DNA of 64,000 nucleotides, from assembly GCA_963844855.1 (NCBI GenBank), contig CAWJQP010000083.1, positions 186,001 through 250,000 of the forward strand. The letters are read 5' to 3'. This DNA comes from DASQDN01 sp963844855. GTDB taxonomy: Bacteria > Acidobacteriota > Terriglobia > Bryobacterales > Bryobacteraceae. Made by a program: the position numbers and the translations under genes. Below are positions 17,422 to 27,664 of this stretch, piece by piece; within the stretch, counting starts at the first letter, position 1, and each line of letters starts with the position of its first letter. The notes under the pieces were generated by a model. The model had not been told where the DNA came from. It worked only from the letters and a program-made list of their open reading frames with translations, and did not search any database.

Positions 17422-20400
17422 ATGCTGAGGTTCGGAATTTTCATCACGGGAGCCCTCTCGTTCGTTGCCGCTACCTCACCGATGGCTGCCGCGCCGACGA
17501 GGACGCTTCACTCCGCCGAAGCTTCAGCAACCCAGGTTTATACATCGACCAAGGACGTACTCGATCTATCTCGTGCCGAAGCTGCCGCCGGATTCCAGGT
17601 GGAAGTCAAGGGTGTCGTAACGCTCCGGATCCCAGGCGAGAACAGAATATTCGTACAGGATGCTTCCGGCGGCATTTTCGTGAGGACCAGTTCGCTACCC
17701 GAAGTTCAGATGGGCGACCTCGTCGTGGTGAAGGGGCGAACCGACGTTGGCAGATTCGCTCCGGTTATCGTCCAGGCGGCAGTGGCGCGCGTCCGTGCCG
17801 CCGGTCTGCCTGCTGCTCGCAGGCTCCCGCTTGACGACTTGCGATCTCCCGATTTCGAATGCCTTCTTGTGGAATCGGAAGGCACGGTTCGTTCGGTCTA
17901 CCAAGTCAAGAAACATTGGCAAGTCAACTTGTCAAAAGGGAGCTTTCGGATTTCAGCTCTAGTCTACGCGTCCTCTGCAGCCGGACGACCCTATCCGGGC
18001 GATGTGATTCGCATTCGCGGTGTGGCGAGCACGATCTTCAACAACAAAGCTCAGTATCTCGGGACGCGCGTGCTTGTTCAAGATTTTGGTCAAACGCAGG
18101 TTATCCGGACAGGCGCTCACGACGATGCCAGGCTGCCTTTGACATCCATCGGGAAGCTCCTCACACACAATTCGAATCCCTCGCCACTGGAACGGGTTCG
18201 GGTAAGTGGCGCCGTCACCTGTAACGGGACCGATGGAATTGTCTGCATTCAGAACGGCCCTGATGGCCTCGAGGTCAATACCGGGGTCAAGCAGGATCTG
18301 CAAATTGGAGAATTCATTGAAGTAATTGGATTCCCCGCCTTCAACTCGTACTCTCCAACGCTCGAAGACGTCTCTATTCGGCGCCTGAACAAGATTGGGC
18401 ATATCAAACCTCTGCCAATCTCCTCCAGCGAGGCGCAATCCGGTCAGTACGATGGGCGTTTAGTCGAGATGACTGGTACGATCATGGTGCAGGAATTCCG
18501 TTCGCGCTGGAAGGATCGTCCGGATCTTTATCTCACCCTACGAGACGGCGCACACGTCTTTACAACTCGTTTGCCCGGTCAGACTCCGGATCTCGCGAAT
18601 AAGTTGCGTCTCGGATCACGGGTCCGCCTTATCGGTGTATGTCATGTCAATACGAAACCCCTGACAGTTTCAGATAACCCATTCACTCTGAGGATGAGGG
18701 CGCCTTCCGATCTGAACGTGATCGAGGCAGCCTCCTGGTGGACGGTGGAACGCGCTATGCTGGCAGTCGCTGCGCTGGGAATGGCGGTGACGCTTGGCAT
18801 CTTCTGGCTGACTTTGCTGCGAAGAAAAGTCCAAAGGCAGACGTCCATTATCCGCAATCAGCTCCAACTCGAAACAGCTCTCTCTGAGCGGTTTCGTGAC
18901 CTCTTTGAGCATTCGACAGACCTGGTCTTTACCGTCGACGTCAACGGGCAGTTTCTGGCAATGAACATGGCCACGAAGCAATCTCTCGGGTGCACCGGCC
19001 GCGACACGCACGGGTTGAGTCTACACTCGTTCGCGCGGCAAGAGGACATCCCGATCCTTACCGATATTCTTGGCATTCTAATCGGCGGCCAACCCTCGGT
19101 GCTACGACAGATGTCTGTCCAGTCATCGAGCGGACAGAGTCTTGTCTTAGAAATGAATTGCAGGCTCCGGCATGCGAAGGGAGTTCCGACCTCAATCGAC
19201 ATCATCGCTCGCGATGTAACGGAACAGAAGCGGGAGCAGATCGCCCGTGAAGAAGCCCGCATCGCTGCCGAAGCCGCTAGCAGAGCTAAAAGCGAGTTCC
19301 TAGCCAACATGAGTCATGAGATCCGGACGCCCATGAGTGGCATCCTTGGAATGACGGAACTGACCCTCGCCACAGACCTTACCGACGAGCAGAGAAACAA
19401 TCTCGAATTGGTCAAGACGTCCGCCGAATCATTACTGACTGTCATCAACGACATCCTCGATTTCTCAAAGATCGAAGCCGGACGAATGGAGTTGGAGCAT
19501 GCGCCGTTCAATATTTCCCGCGTTGTTGAGAGCTGTCTGGATCTTGTTTCAGTTCCAGCCGCAGAGAAACGTCTCGAGTTGGTTTGTGACATAGATCCGA
19601 CGTTACCTTATGCGTGGATAGGGGATGCCGCACGGCTCCGGCAGGTGCTGCTCAATCTCGCAGGGAATGCAGTGAAATTTACAGAAGCAGGCGAAGTCAT
19701 ACTTCGCGTCGAGCACGTTCAACTCGAAGACGGCACGAGCAAGGCTCGCTTTTTCGTGCACGACACCGGGATCGGAATCGAACTCGAACAACACAAGCGC
19801 ATTTTCGAGATGTTCTGCCAGGCCGACGGTTCAACTAGCCGGCAGTATGGGGGAACCGGTTTAGGGCTTGCGATCGCTTCGCGGTTGGTATCCCTCATGG
19901 GAAGCAGACTTACAGTTGAAAGCACTCCAGGGAAAGGCAGCACGTTCGGTTTCGTCCTTGACGTTGATTCGCGAACCGAAGCGCCCTTGATCCAACCCGG
20001 GTCATTGCAGGGCCAAATGGCGTGTCTGGTCGAACCCAATGCGTCTTCCCGCGCTGCAATCGAGAGAGTCCTCACTCACGCAGGCATGACGATCGTCACC
20101 GACGAGCGCGCTTCGGTCGTCATTGCCACAAAAGATCAGCAAGATCTTGACAGCCCGCTCATACTGCTGCTTGGCGTCGGGCAGAGCGTTCCCAAGGCGC
20201 ACCGCGCAGCCGCGGTGGTTCGCAAGCCAGTTGCGCCCTGCTCTCTCATCAAGGCGATCGAAGGAACCACCCACATGCGAAGTGTTCTCGCTCTTGACGC
20301 AATTGGCCGCGGATCAACAGAACCGGCGAAGGCATGGAAGAATCGGTCATCGCAAAAAACGGTACTGCTAGCGGAAGACAACAAGGTGAACCAGATGCTC

Positions 20401-20745
20401 GCGCTCCGAACGCTTGAAAAAGGCGGGTTCAAGGTGCTGGTAGCCAACAACGGAATCGAAGCGGTGCAGGTGGCGAAGGACACGAACGTCGATCTAATTC
20501 TGATGGACATCCAAATGCCTGAAATGGATGGCTTCCAGGCTGCCGCCCGGATTCGGGATGCGCGCCGGGCAAACGGGCAAGGACCCCTGCCCGTGATCGC
20601 TATGACAGCACACGCTTTGAAAGGTGATCGCGAGCGATGTATCGGAGCGGGAATGACAGACTATATTTCTAAACCTGTCAGACCCGCTGATCTGATGGAA
20701 ATCGTCTCCCGTTATACCGGCGCCTCAGTAGCGCAAACAGTTTAG
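17422..20745 (+). CDS. Membrane hybrid histidine kinase with large periplasmic OB-fold-like sensor
   Basis: 1,107 residues. A signal-anchor (MLRFGIFITGALSFVAATSP) precedes a periplasmic region of about 400 residues with repeated OB-like segments (VEVKGVVTLRIPGENRIFVQ, MGDLVVVKG, VRVSGAVTC, GEFIEVIGF). A membrane helix follows at about 443-463, then a PAS domain, HisKA with MSHEIRTPM (His about 631), HATPase (NLAGNAVKFT, DTGIGIE, GGTGLGLAI), a degenerate receiver, and a full receiver with LLAEDNKVNQ and phospho-Asp in LILMDIQMPEMDG (about 1029). It probably passes phosphate to an unknown partner. Its stop overlaps the convergent VWA gene by four bases. The ligand is unknown. Confidence 0.9.
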   Translation: MLRFGIFITGALSFVAATSPMAAAPTRTLHSAEASATQVYTSTKDVLDLSRAEAAAGFQVEVKGVVTLRIPGENRIFVQDASGGIFVRTSSLPEVQMGDLVVVKGRTDVGRFAPVIVQAAVARVRAAGLPAARRLPLDDLRSPDFECLLVESEGTVRSVYQVKKHWQVNLSKGSFRISALVYASSAAGRPYPGDVIRIRGVASTIFNNKAQYLGTRVLVQDFGQTQVIRTGAHDDARLPLTSIGKLLTHNSNPSPLERVRVSGAVTCNGTDGIVCIQNGPDGLEVNTGVKQDLQIGEFIEVIGFPAFNSYSPTLEDVSIRRLNKIGHIKPLPISSSEAQSGQYDGRLVEMTGTIMVQEFRSRWKDRPDLYLTLRDGAHVFTTRLPGQTPDLANKLRLGSRVRLIGVCHVNTKPLTVSDNPFTLRMRAPSDLNVIEAASWWTVERAMLAVAALGMAVTLGIFWLTLLRRKVQRQTSIIRNQLQLETALSERFRDLFEHSTDLVFTVDVNGQFLAMNMATKQSLGCTGRDTHGLSLHSFARQEDIPILTDILGILIGGQPSVLRQMSVQSSSGQSLVLEMNCRLRHAKGVPTSIDIIARDVTEQKREQIAREEARIAAEAASRAKSEFLANMSHEIRTPMSGILGMTELTLATDLTDEQRNNLELVKTSAESLLTVINDILDFSKIEAGRMELEHAPFNISRVVESCLDLVSVPAAEKRLELVCDIDPTLPYAWIGDAARLRQVLLNLAGNAVKFTEAGEVILRVEHVQLEDGTSKARFFVHDTGIGIELEQHKRIFEMFCQADGSTSRQYGGTGLGLAIASRLVSLMGSRLTVESTPGKGSTFGFVLDVDSRTEAPLIQPGSLQGQMACLVEPNASSRAAIERVLTHAGMTIVTDERASVVIATKDQQDLDSPLILLLGVGQSVPKAHRAAAVVRKPVAPCSLIKAIEGTTHMRSVLALDAIGRGSTEPAKAWKNRSSQKTVLLAEDNKVNQMLALRTLEKGGFKVLVANNGIEAVQVAKDTNVDLILMDIQMPEMDGFQAAARIRDARRANGQGPLPVIAMTAHALKGDRERCIGAGMTDYISKPVRPADLMEIVSRYTGASVAQTV

Positions 20746-21719
20746 AATCCGCCGCGAGGCCGATACCCCGGGCGCACGTTAACTCGATACTTCTTGCCCA
20801 CGTCCCCCGGAATCTCGACTGAGATCTTGCGAAATCCTTCGTTCGGGTTCGGTTGCGGATAGTACGTGATTGTGTAAGAGTTGACGAGATCCTCACGGAT
20901 ATCTTCAAATGCTTCCACCTGCTTTTGCCACGTTTTGGCAAAGTAGGCCTTGCCACCCGTCCGCGTCGAGATCCTGCGAAACACGCCGCTCGAGATCGGA
21001 TCCTTATTCACTTCGTTGGTCGAAATGACGTAGATCGGAATCCCTTCATCCTCGGCTACGGCACGAACGTCATCGGGGGCAACCATGCTTGCATTGTCAG
21101 GACCGTTTGAGAACACAATCACAACCTTGCGGCCGGGAACTTTAGCAGCATCGCGCAGCGTTAGCAGTAGAGCGTTGTAAAGGGCGGAATCATCTCCGGC
21201 AACCGCCTTACGAAGCCCGGTGATCGCATCGGTCCGATCACGGCTGAGATTCGCAGCCCGCGATAAATTGCGGCTGTATGTATAGACAGCAACCGAGTCG
21301 GCTCGATCGAGACCGCGCACAAAATCAGCGATGGCGTCAGAGGCGTAGACAAAGCCCCTGTACATGTAGTTGCTGGTATCGAAGAGCACGAATACATTTG
21401 TCCCGACGAATGGATCAGCTCGATCCGCAGTCGACTCAAGATTCTTGACGACGATTGGTTGAGTCGACCCATCCTCCATCACCTGAACGGGCGGCTTGTT
21501 ACCTTCGCCGAAGGTCGAAAACTTTTGAACGATTCCGTCCTCGAGAATTCGAAAATCCTTCGGCTTCAAGCCTGGAACATACTTGCCCTTCGAATCTGTG
21601 ACCGTGAAGCCGAGCACCACCATGTCGACTTTTACACGGAATACGGGCCTCTCCTGCGCCAGCAGCACGATTCCTGCTGCCAGACCCGCTACACCTAATG
21701 CCGCAACCAGTCTCCTCAA
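20742..21719 (-). CDS. Exported VWA-domain protein (acidobacterial VWFA-related type)
   Basis: The open frame reaches 21845, but the real start is probably TTG at 21719: it follows GGGGGAGGAAGCG (21720-21732) and gives LRRLVAALGVAGLAAGIVLL, a signal peptide, and 325 residues. The VWA domain follows: VDMVVLGFTVTDSKGKYVPG, then the metal site VLFDTSNYM, then RKVVIVFSNG. The MIDAS-like motif reads DxSxY rather than DxSxS, so metal binding may be weak. Homologues are abundant in acidobacteria and have no known function. The gene is 26 bases downstream of the 1,124-residue exported orphan, on the same strand. Confidence 0.8.
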   Translation of the reverse strand: MRRLVAALGVAGLAAGIVLLAQERPVFRVKVDMVVLGFTVTDSKGKYVPGLKPKDFRILEDGIVQKFSTFGEGNKPPVQVMEDGSTQPIVVKNLESTADRADPFVGTNVFVLFDTSNYMYRGFVYASDAIADFVRGLDRADSVAVYTYSRNLSRAANLSRDRTDAITGLRKAVAGDDSALYNALLLTLRDAAKVPGRKVVIVFSNGPDNASMVAPDDVRAVAEDEGIPIYVISTNEVNKDPISSGVFRRISTRTGGKAYFAKTWQKQVEAFEDIREDLVNSYTITYYPQPNPNEGFRKISVEIPGDVGKKYRVNVRPGYRPRGGF

Positions 21720-21745
21720 CGCTTCCTCCCCCTTACTGCCCGACC

Positions 21746-24700
21746 TTATTGCAATGAAGCCTTCTGTTCCACCGCCATCTGCTTTTTGGCTCGCGCCCGC
21801 ACATCGTCGCCAACCCAACGAAGCGACCGCAGTAGCGCCGGCCAATCTTCCAGGTGCGTGGCGAAGATCTTTTCAACTGTCTGCTGCGTCCACTCCGGTA
21901 CCGCGATGTTCAACTGAGACGGCGGCATGTGGACCTCATCAGCCAAGGCAGCATAGTACAGGAGATTTGACTCCCAGCTCTCAGCCATGATTCGGCTAGA
22001 ATATCCCATCAGAGTGGGGAACGTGCGAATGTTTAACAGTTCCGGCAGGTACGAGCCCGTCAACGTCGGCTTCGGTGTGCCGAAGGCGCGTGAAATCGCA
22101 GCAATTGAGACCTTTTGAGGCTCATCAGCCATCAATCGCTTTGCTTCCTGGGTGAAAATCCCGTTATCGTCCTTGTGAGCTTCCCACCAATCCAAAGCAA
22201 TCAGAAAAAGCTCGGACGGAGTGATGTTATCGATCGCTTCGGAGACACGGCCTTCGTCGACCAGGTCCGCAACTCGACGCACGCGAACGGGTGGAGCGTA
22301 ACGGTCGAGCAGTTCGACCACCTCCTCGCGTCTTTTTTGATTCAAGGCGGATTCGGCAACCAACTGTTCCGCCTGATTCATATGAAGCGCAACACAATGC
22401 GTCTGTGCCGGCGTAACGTTCCACCAGCGCGAGACCTTTGCCATGAGAATCATCTGCGGCACCAGGTCGCCCCAGATCAGAGCCTGCTCGCGCGTTGGAA
22501 TCATGAAATTCTGTTCCGCCTCGGCAAGCGCGTATGGCAATCCTGACAGTGAACCGACTAGCCGCCCGCCCGCGCTCGAAGGCCACCCGGAACCGAATAC
22601 TTCAGTGACTCGCCAAGTCTGCTGGGATCCCTGCACACCCAGGAAATCATGCGTACGGACAAAGAGCGGATTGGTCAGGAGAATCTGGGCGCCCGGCGGC
22701 GCATAGTGCACGTAGTTGAAACCAACCAGCGTGTCGCGAAGGAATGGCGCCAGAAGTCCACGCAGATCGCGAAGCTTCTCGGCGTCATTGCCCGCTGCTG
22801 CCTTCTCGATCTGCCCGCGAAGGATGGTTTTCCGTTGCTGCTCGACATGACGTTCGGTCCAGTAGCCAAACGCAAGCGAATTCTTTTCCGCGGTCGACAT
22901 CGAGGAACGCGGAAGCTGAATTTCGTTGATTCTTGCTGCGAGCTTCGTGACCAGCGCGGTATTCAACTTTTCGCCCCTGGTCAGGCTTTCGAGGTTATCC
23001 GCCATCTCAAAAAGCGTGTCGAGACTAATCAGTCGCTGGGCCTCAAGAATGCGGATCATGTTCTCGACAACCTGTCTGTGAGAATCGCTATCGGCTGGCG
23101 AAGGAGCTCCCGCCAGCAGATCGACAATCCGGTCCTGCGGCGAACCTTTCTCAGCCATCTTGGTTGCCGCAAGCAACGTTTTCACTCCGGCGCGTCCGCT
23201 GTCGAAGAGCTCACGAGCATTCTTCAACTTGGTAAAGCCGTTCAAAATCGAGGCCAGAGTCGCGTCCGCGTCTTCCTGCGCGATAGATCCCTGTCGCAGG
23301 AAGATCTGCCACATGCCGGCGAGCGCTTGCAACGTTCCTGCCGTATCGGCCTTCAACAGGTTGTCATTGACTTCCGAGATGGTCGCGGCCACATCGAGGT
23401 ACTGCATGATGGTCTTGTCAGCCAGCATCGGAGCTTCTGCAAAGAGCGAATATTGCGACCCGAACCGTCTATACTCGCGCGCCAGACGATCAACTGTAGT
23501 GGCTTCCAGCGGCTTGGCGCGGTAGCGGTTCAGGTCTGTGGTCGCCATGTAGATCTTCAGCGGCTCGTTTTCCACCGCCTTTCGGCACAGCGCAAACAGC
23601 GCCTCAATCAGGTCATCAGGCTCTTTCCATCCAGTAGCGGCCTTGGTGAGTTTGCCGTCATACTTTCCGTGCGGATGGGAAATGAAGAGATTTTTCCATA
23701 CCTCCAGATTTCCCGGTATGTGAGCCTTGCCACTGGGTTCGATTCGCAATCGCTGCGTTAGCAACATCAGGTCAGTGCTGGCGCGGAAAACGGGGCGCGC
23801 CGGTCCAGGACTGGTGATGCGTCCGCGCATTGCGGTATAAAAACGCTGCATGCGTTTCGGCTCGAGCAGATATTGACGTGACGGTCCATTGATCCGTGCC
23901 ATCGCGTCATAGTACGCGGCCGCCCAACCGTCATCTTTCGTGAGTAAACGTTCAAAGAAGATCGCGCCTTCCTTCGGCGACTTTCCGCCCGCGAGTTCGG
24001 TCCAGGAAGGCCACGCTTTTTCTCCGCCCGGCACGATCGCGACGCCATTGTGGATCTGGAACATTCCGCCGTAAAAATCAAGGACATGGGCAAACGCCTT
24101 CAACCTTGTCACCGGCATCTGCTTGCGAATCTGATCGGAGGTTTCCGTGTCCAGCTTGGAAACACCGAGATAAAGCCGGCACAATGCCGGATCAGAAAGG
24201 AAGACGTCGATGAACTCAGTCGCCTGCCGCTCCTGAGCGCCGAGCCAGTAATCCTTTCCGTGGAGAACCGGAACGCGAGTTGGTTGAAAATCGTATTCAA
24301 ACGGACGATTTGTTCTCAACGACTGTTCCAACTGGGCCAAAGGAAAACCCGAGTCAATTGTCAGAAACGCCCGCGTCGCGTTGACGGTTTCCAGGACTAC
24401 TTCCGACCCGCAACCTCCCCGCATCCGGTAGCCGAGCACGCGAAGAAGATCGCCCGCCTTTGCGGATTCGCAGTTCTCGATTTTGATGACATGATTCGTG
24501 TCAGCGGCAAGCTTTTCCAATTCACGAGCCTGCGAAAGATAACGGAAGACAAGCTTTAGATACTCTGTCTGATCGAGCGAATCGCTACTGGCGGAAGCCT
24601 GATACCCGTTCGTCACAACGTTCCGCGCGAGACCGCCGAGCAACTCCTCCGGCGCAAGATCGGGCGACAGAGCCGCCATGCGCGCGAACGACCGCAGCGG

Positions 24701-25120
24701 GCCGGGAATCGGAATGGTCTGCATCGGTTGGGCTTGCGCTTTGGGAGCTTGCAGTATGGAAGCCGTCAAATCTCCACCGCCGGCCGACTTGTAGATCTCA
24801 AAGTTCTTCAGCGCGGCGTCACGATCGCCGGCAACGAGATTCAGCAATACCAGACGCCGGGAGATGTCTGCCTTCCTGGCGCCGTCGGAACTCGCGAGTA
24901 TACGCTCGTAAGCCGCGCGGGCTTCCGGATCACGGTGCCTGTGCAGAAATTCGGCATAGGCCAGTTGCGCTTCAGGATCGTTTGCCGCCGCTGCCTTCAG
25001 AACGGATCGCGCATTTAGCGCCTCTCCTTCCTTCTCCAATAGGCGGGCTTTGGCTAATTCATTTGCATAGATTGCAGGGGTAAGGGTGAGTGCAAGAAGG
25101 ACGGGGATGAAGGTCCGCAT
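21746..25120 (-). CDS. Large exported protein of unknown function with helical repeats
   Basis: 1,124 residues. A signal peptide (MRTFIPVLLALTLTPAIYAN) precedes a TPR-like start (LLEKEGEALNARSVLKAAA, AQLAYAEFLHRHRDPEARAAYERIL). The rest is largely alpha-helical with many Leu/Ala heptads and no motif I recognise. The following VWA gene is close and co-directional, so the pair may form an exported assembly of helical scaffold and VWA domain. I cannot assign a function. Confidence 0.7.
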   Translation of the reverse strand: MRTFIPVLLALTLTPAIYANELAKARLLEKEGEALNARSVLKAAAANDPEAQLAYAEFLHRHRDPEARAAYERILASSDGARKADISRRLVLLNLVAGDRDAALKNFEIYKSAGGGDLTASILQAPKAQAQPMQTIPIPGPLRSFARMAALSPDLAPEELLGGLARNVVTNGYQASASSDSLDQTEYLKLVFRYLSQARELEKLAADTNHVIKIENCESAKAGDLLRVLGYRMRGGCGSEVVLETVNATRAFLTIDSGFPLAQLEQSLRTNRPFEYDFQPTRVPVLHGKDYWLGAQERQATEFIDVFLSDPALCRLYLGVSKLDTETSDQIRKQMPVTRLKAFAHVLDFYGGMFQIHNGVAIVPGGEKAWPSWTELAGGKSPKEGAIFFERLLTKDDGWAAAYYDAMARINGPSRQYLLEPKRMQRFYTAMRGRITSPGPARPVFRASTDLMLLTQRLRIEPSGKAHIPGNLEVWKNLFISHPHGKYDGKLTKAATGWKEPDDLIEALFALCRKAVENEPLKIYMATTDLNRYRAKPLEATTVDRLAREYRRFGSQYSLFAEAPMLADKTIMQYLDVAATISEVNDNLLKADTAGTLQALAGMWQIFLRQGSIAQEDADATLASILNGFTKLKNARELFDSGRAGVKTLLAATKMAEKGSPQDRIVDLLAGAPSPADSDSHRQVVENMIRILEAQRLISLDTLFEMADNLESLTRGEKLNTALVTKLAARINEIQLPRSSMSTAEKNSLAFGYWTERHVEQQRKTILRGQIEKAAAGNDAEKLRDLRGLLAPFLRDTLVGFNYVHYAPPGAQILLTNPLFVRTHDFLGVQGSQQTWRVTEVFGSGWPSSAGGRLVGSLSGLPYALAEAEQNFMIPTREQALIWGDLVPQMILMAKVSRWWNVTPAQTHCVALHMNQAEQLVAESALNQKRREEVVELLDRYAPPVRVRRVADLVDEGRVSEAIDNITPSELFLIALDWWEAHKDDNGIFTQEAKRLMADEPQKVSIAAISRAFGTPKPTLTGSYLPELLNIRTFPTLMGYSSRIMAESWESNLLYYAALADEVHMPPSQLNIAVPEWTQQTVEKIFATHLEDWPALLRSLRWVGDDVRARAKKQMAVEQKASLQ

Positions 25121-25276
25121 GGTTGCCTCTGTAACTGGCTAACTAATGTAGCACTTTTGTAGCGTCCGCAAATCCGTTCGATGCCGGATCGCGGAGATCG
25201 TGACAGAAAAGCGGTTGCGCTCCCTGAAGATGACTGTGGATTAACCGTGGACTACTTTTGATCGCGAATGTCGCGC

Positions 25277-27470
25277 TCAAGCGAAGCAATCGACTTCGTC
25301 GCGCTTGCCGGTGTCGATATCGTCGGCCAGCCGCCGGATTGCCAGGCCGATCACGTCTCGATGGTGAAGCTTCGATCCGAGCTTCTCCTGCGCGCTCAGA
25401 CCGAGCCAGATATCGTGGAGGCGATCGATATCTTCGGGCCATAGCCGTGGTGGGTGAGGGCCGAGATTGACATATGTCGACGGGCGGTCTGGGCTGATCA
25501 CTTCGAGCGAGAAAGGATGCCGGGGCTCGGGAAGCCGCTCCCAAGCCAGACCGATCCGGCGAGCCAGTTCTTCCGACGCCATCTGTTCGGATACACCGGT
25601 CACCAGCTTCGACACCTTCAGATTGGCCGCGGTCTGAACCATTGCGTCAAACGGATCCACGGCCGGAACGACAAGCAACTCGACGTGTTTGCCCTGCTTC
25701 TCGGCAAGTTCCACCACTTTGCTGAACAGCTCCTGCTCATACGAGCTGAAGATCTGATCCGCCTTAAGATCGAATTCGGCCGCGCCAGTGGATAGCGGTC
25801 TCACAGTCATCACAACGATGTCGTGGCGTCGCAGGTTGGTTTTTTCCAGTGTGCGGCGAAGATGCTCCATGTTGTTGCCGCGAATCGCAACGAGCACCGA
25901 TCCCGGACGTGCGCGAATGTGCTCGGCTACGATCTGTGCCTGATGGTCGAGGTTGAAGTTTTCAAGGCCGGTCTTATCGTCCTGCATTTTCCTACGGTTC
26001 ACGCGTTCGGAGATGAGGAAGATAATGAACAGCACGACCGTAAAGGATAATGCCGTAAATACGTGGCGATCTTCTTCGTGAAGAGATTGGCTATCGCCAC
26101 GAAGAAGAGCATCAACACGGTTCCGCCGAGGCCGATAGGAATTTCAAATTTGCCGAGCCGGAAATTCAGCGGTGTCCTGTATTCCTGATCGCTGCGTTGG
26201 AAACGAAGCGCGAGAACGCCAAGTCCTTTCAGAAAGAAGCTCCAGACGACGCCGAAAGCATACGCCTCGCTGAGCAGGTAAACATCTCCGCGGCTCCCGA
26301 TGATCGTAAGAACCTGGGCGATCGCGATCATGTTGATGATCCGATAGGTCGTACCGAAGCGTTGTTGCGGCTTGCGAAACCACTCGAGTAAAACGCCGTC
26401 TTCGGCGACGCGATTGAGAACGCCGTTGGCTCCGATGATCGAGGTGTTAACCGCTCCCGAAAGAATCAGGACGCCCACGATAACGACGAAGATCTGGAAG
26501 AACAGCTTCAGCAGCTCGGGCCCGACGAGATTCATCGCCAGACCACCGATGAGATTGTCCCAATACTGCGGTCGAACTGCATCGGGGATAATCATCACGG
26601 CAAGAAACGACACCAGACCCGTGCTCAGAAGGGCGAAGCAACATACGATATTCGCCGTGATTTTGAGATTTTTCAGCTTAGGGTAAGCAATTTCACGGTA
26701 CACCTGGGCGAGCGTCTCGAAACCGCTCATCGCCAGCAGGGAATGTCCGAATCCTACGACGAGTCAAAACGGCAGGCAACTGCGCCCAAAACGTTCCATA
26801 GAGCCAGCCAAGGGTGTGCTCAGATTTGTTGATGTTATCGGCTGACGGCAGCGGGGGGAGATCGGCGCCGCCTCGTAGCAGCAAAGTCAGAAGGCACCAG
26901 ATCAATAACGTCACCACCATTATCGTGGTGATCTGCATGATTCTAAGCGCTTTACCGCTGGATTCGTGAATTCCTTTCGTATTCGCCCACCAGAAATAAC
27001 CGGTTACCACGACACCGAAAACAGCGGCGAAGTAATTGGGGTTGACGTGAATTGGACTGCTGGAGCATCACGCTGATTTCGTTGAGCAGCCGTCCAAGAT
27101 ATTGCCCGGCGCTGACGACGCTGATGGGTCCGGTCAGGATGTAGTCCACAACCAGCGCCGATACGGACAGCTTCGCCATCATCGGCCCGAGCGCGTCTCG
27201 TACGACAACGTAAACTCCACCCCGAACGAACATTGAGCAGCTTTCCAGGTAAATGGAGCGGATGGCGAAACTAAAAACCAATACGGAAAGTACGAACCAT
27301 GGAGCGGACTTACCGATTGCCTGCTCGGCGATGCCCCCGACGTAAAACATCGTAGAGGCCAAATCGCTTAGGACAATTGCAGCGCCCCGCCAGAAAGAAA
27401 TGAAGGATAGCGCGACAGTAGTGGCCACAACGACTTTCGCCGTAGAGGCCGTTTTCGAAGACAAGTCCAT
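25277..27470 (-). pseudogene. APC-superfamily amino acid permease with UspA-like C-terminal domain, three frameshifts as read
   Basis: Four successive frames on the minus strand join into one permease: 27470 to about 27060 (start, helices 1-5, SFWRGAAIVLSDLASTMFYVGG), then to about 26765 (NPNYFAAVFGVVVTGYFWW), then to about 26060 (VVGFGHSLLAMSGFETLAQVY to the last helices), then to 25277 (cytoplasmic UspA-like domain of about 230 residues, with SVLVAIRGNNMEHLRRTLEK). Joined length is about 730 residues. The sequence is well conserved across the junctions, which speaks against long decay. The first two shifts fit one extra base, the third one missing base. The substrate is probably an amino acid; the C-terminal domain may sense nucleotides. 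Confidence 0.8.
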
Positions 27471-27664
27471 TAGTAGACGTTCGGTAGACTGTTCAAGCCT
27501 TTTCTATTCTAGGCTAAATCCGGAATAGGACAGCGGTTTGGCAGCTCTCAGACTACGGGAAGGCCAGTATCGAATCATTATTAACGCAGGATGGTCGAAG
27601 GTTTAGTAACCTAGTGTTGCGACGGTTCGCCTTTTTAGCTTACGAGCCGCCCTGTGTTTAATGC

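Noticed and set aside
21720..21845. ATG at 21845 as the VWA protein start
   Set aside because: It lies inside the upstream gene and adds a non-homologous Gly/Arg-rich start. TTG 21719 has a strong Shine-Dalgarno and begins a signal peptide.
22649..23761. 370-residue plus-strand ORF inside the large exported orphan
   Set aside because: Rich in Arg and Cys, no recognised motif, wholly antisense to a better gene with a signal peptide.
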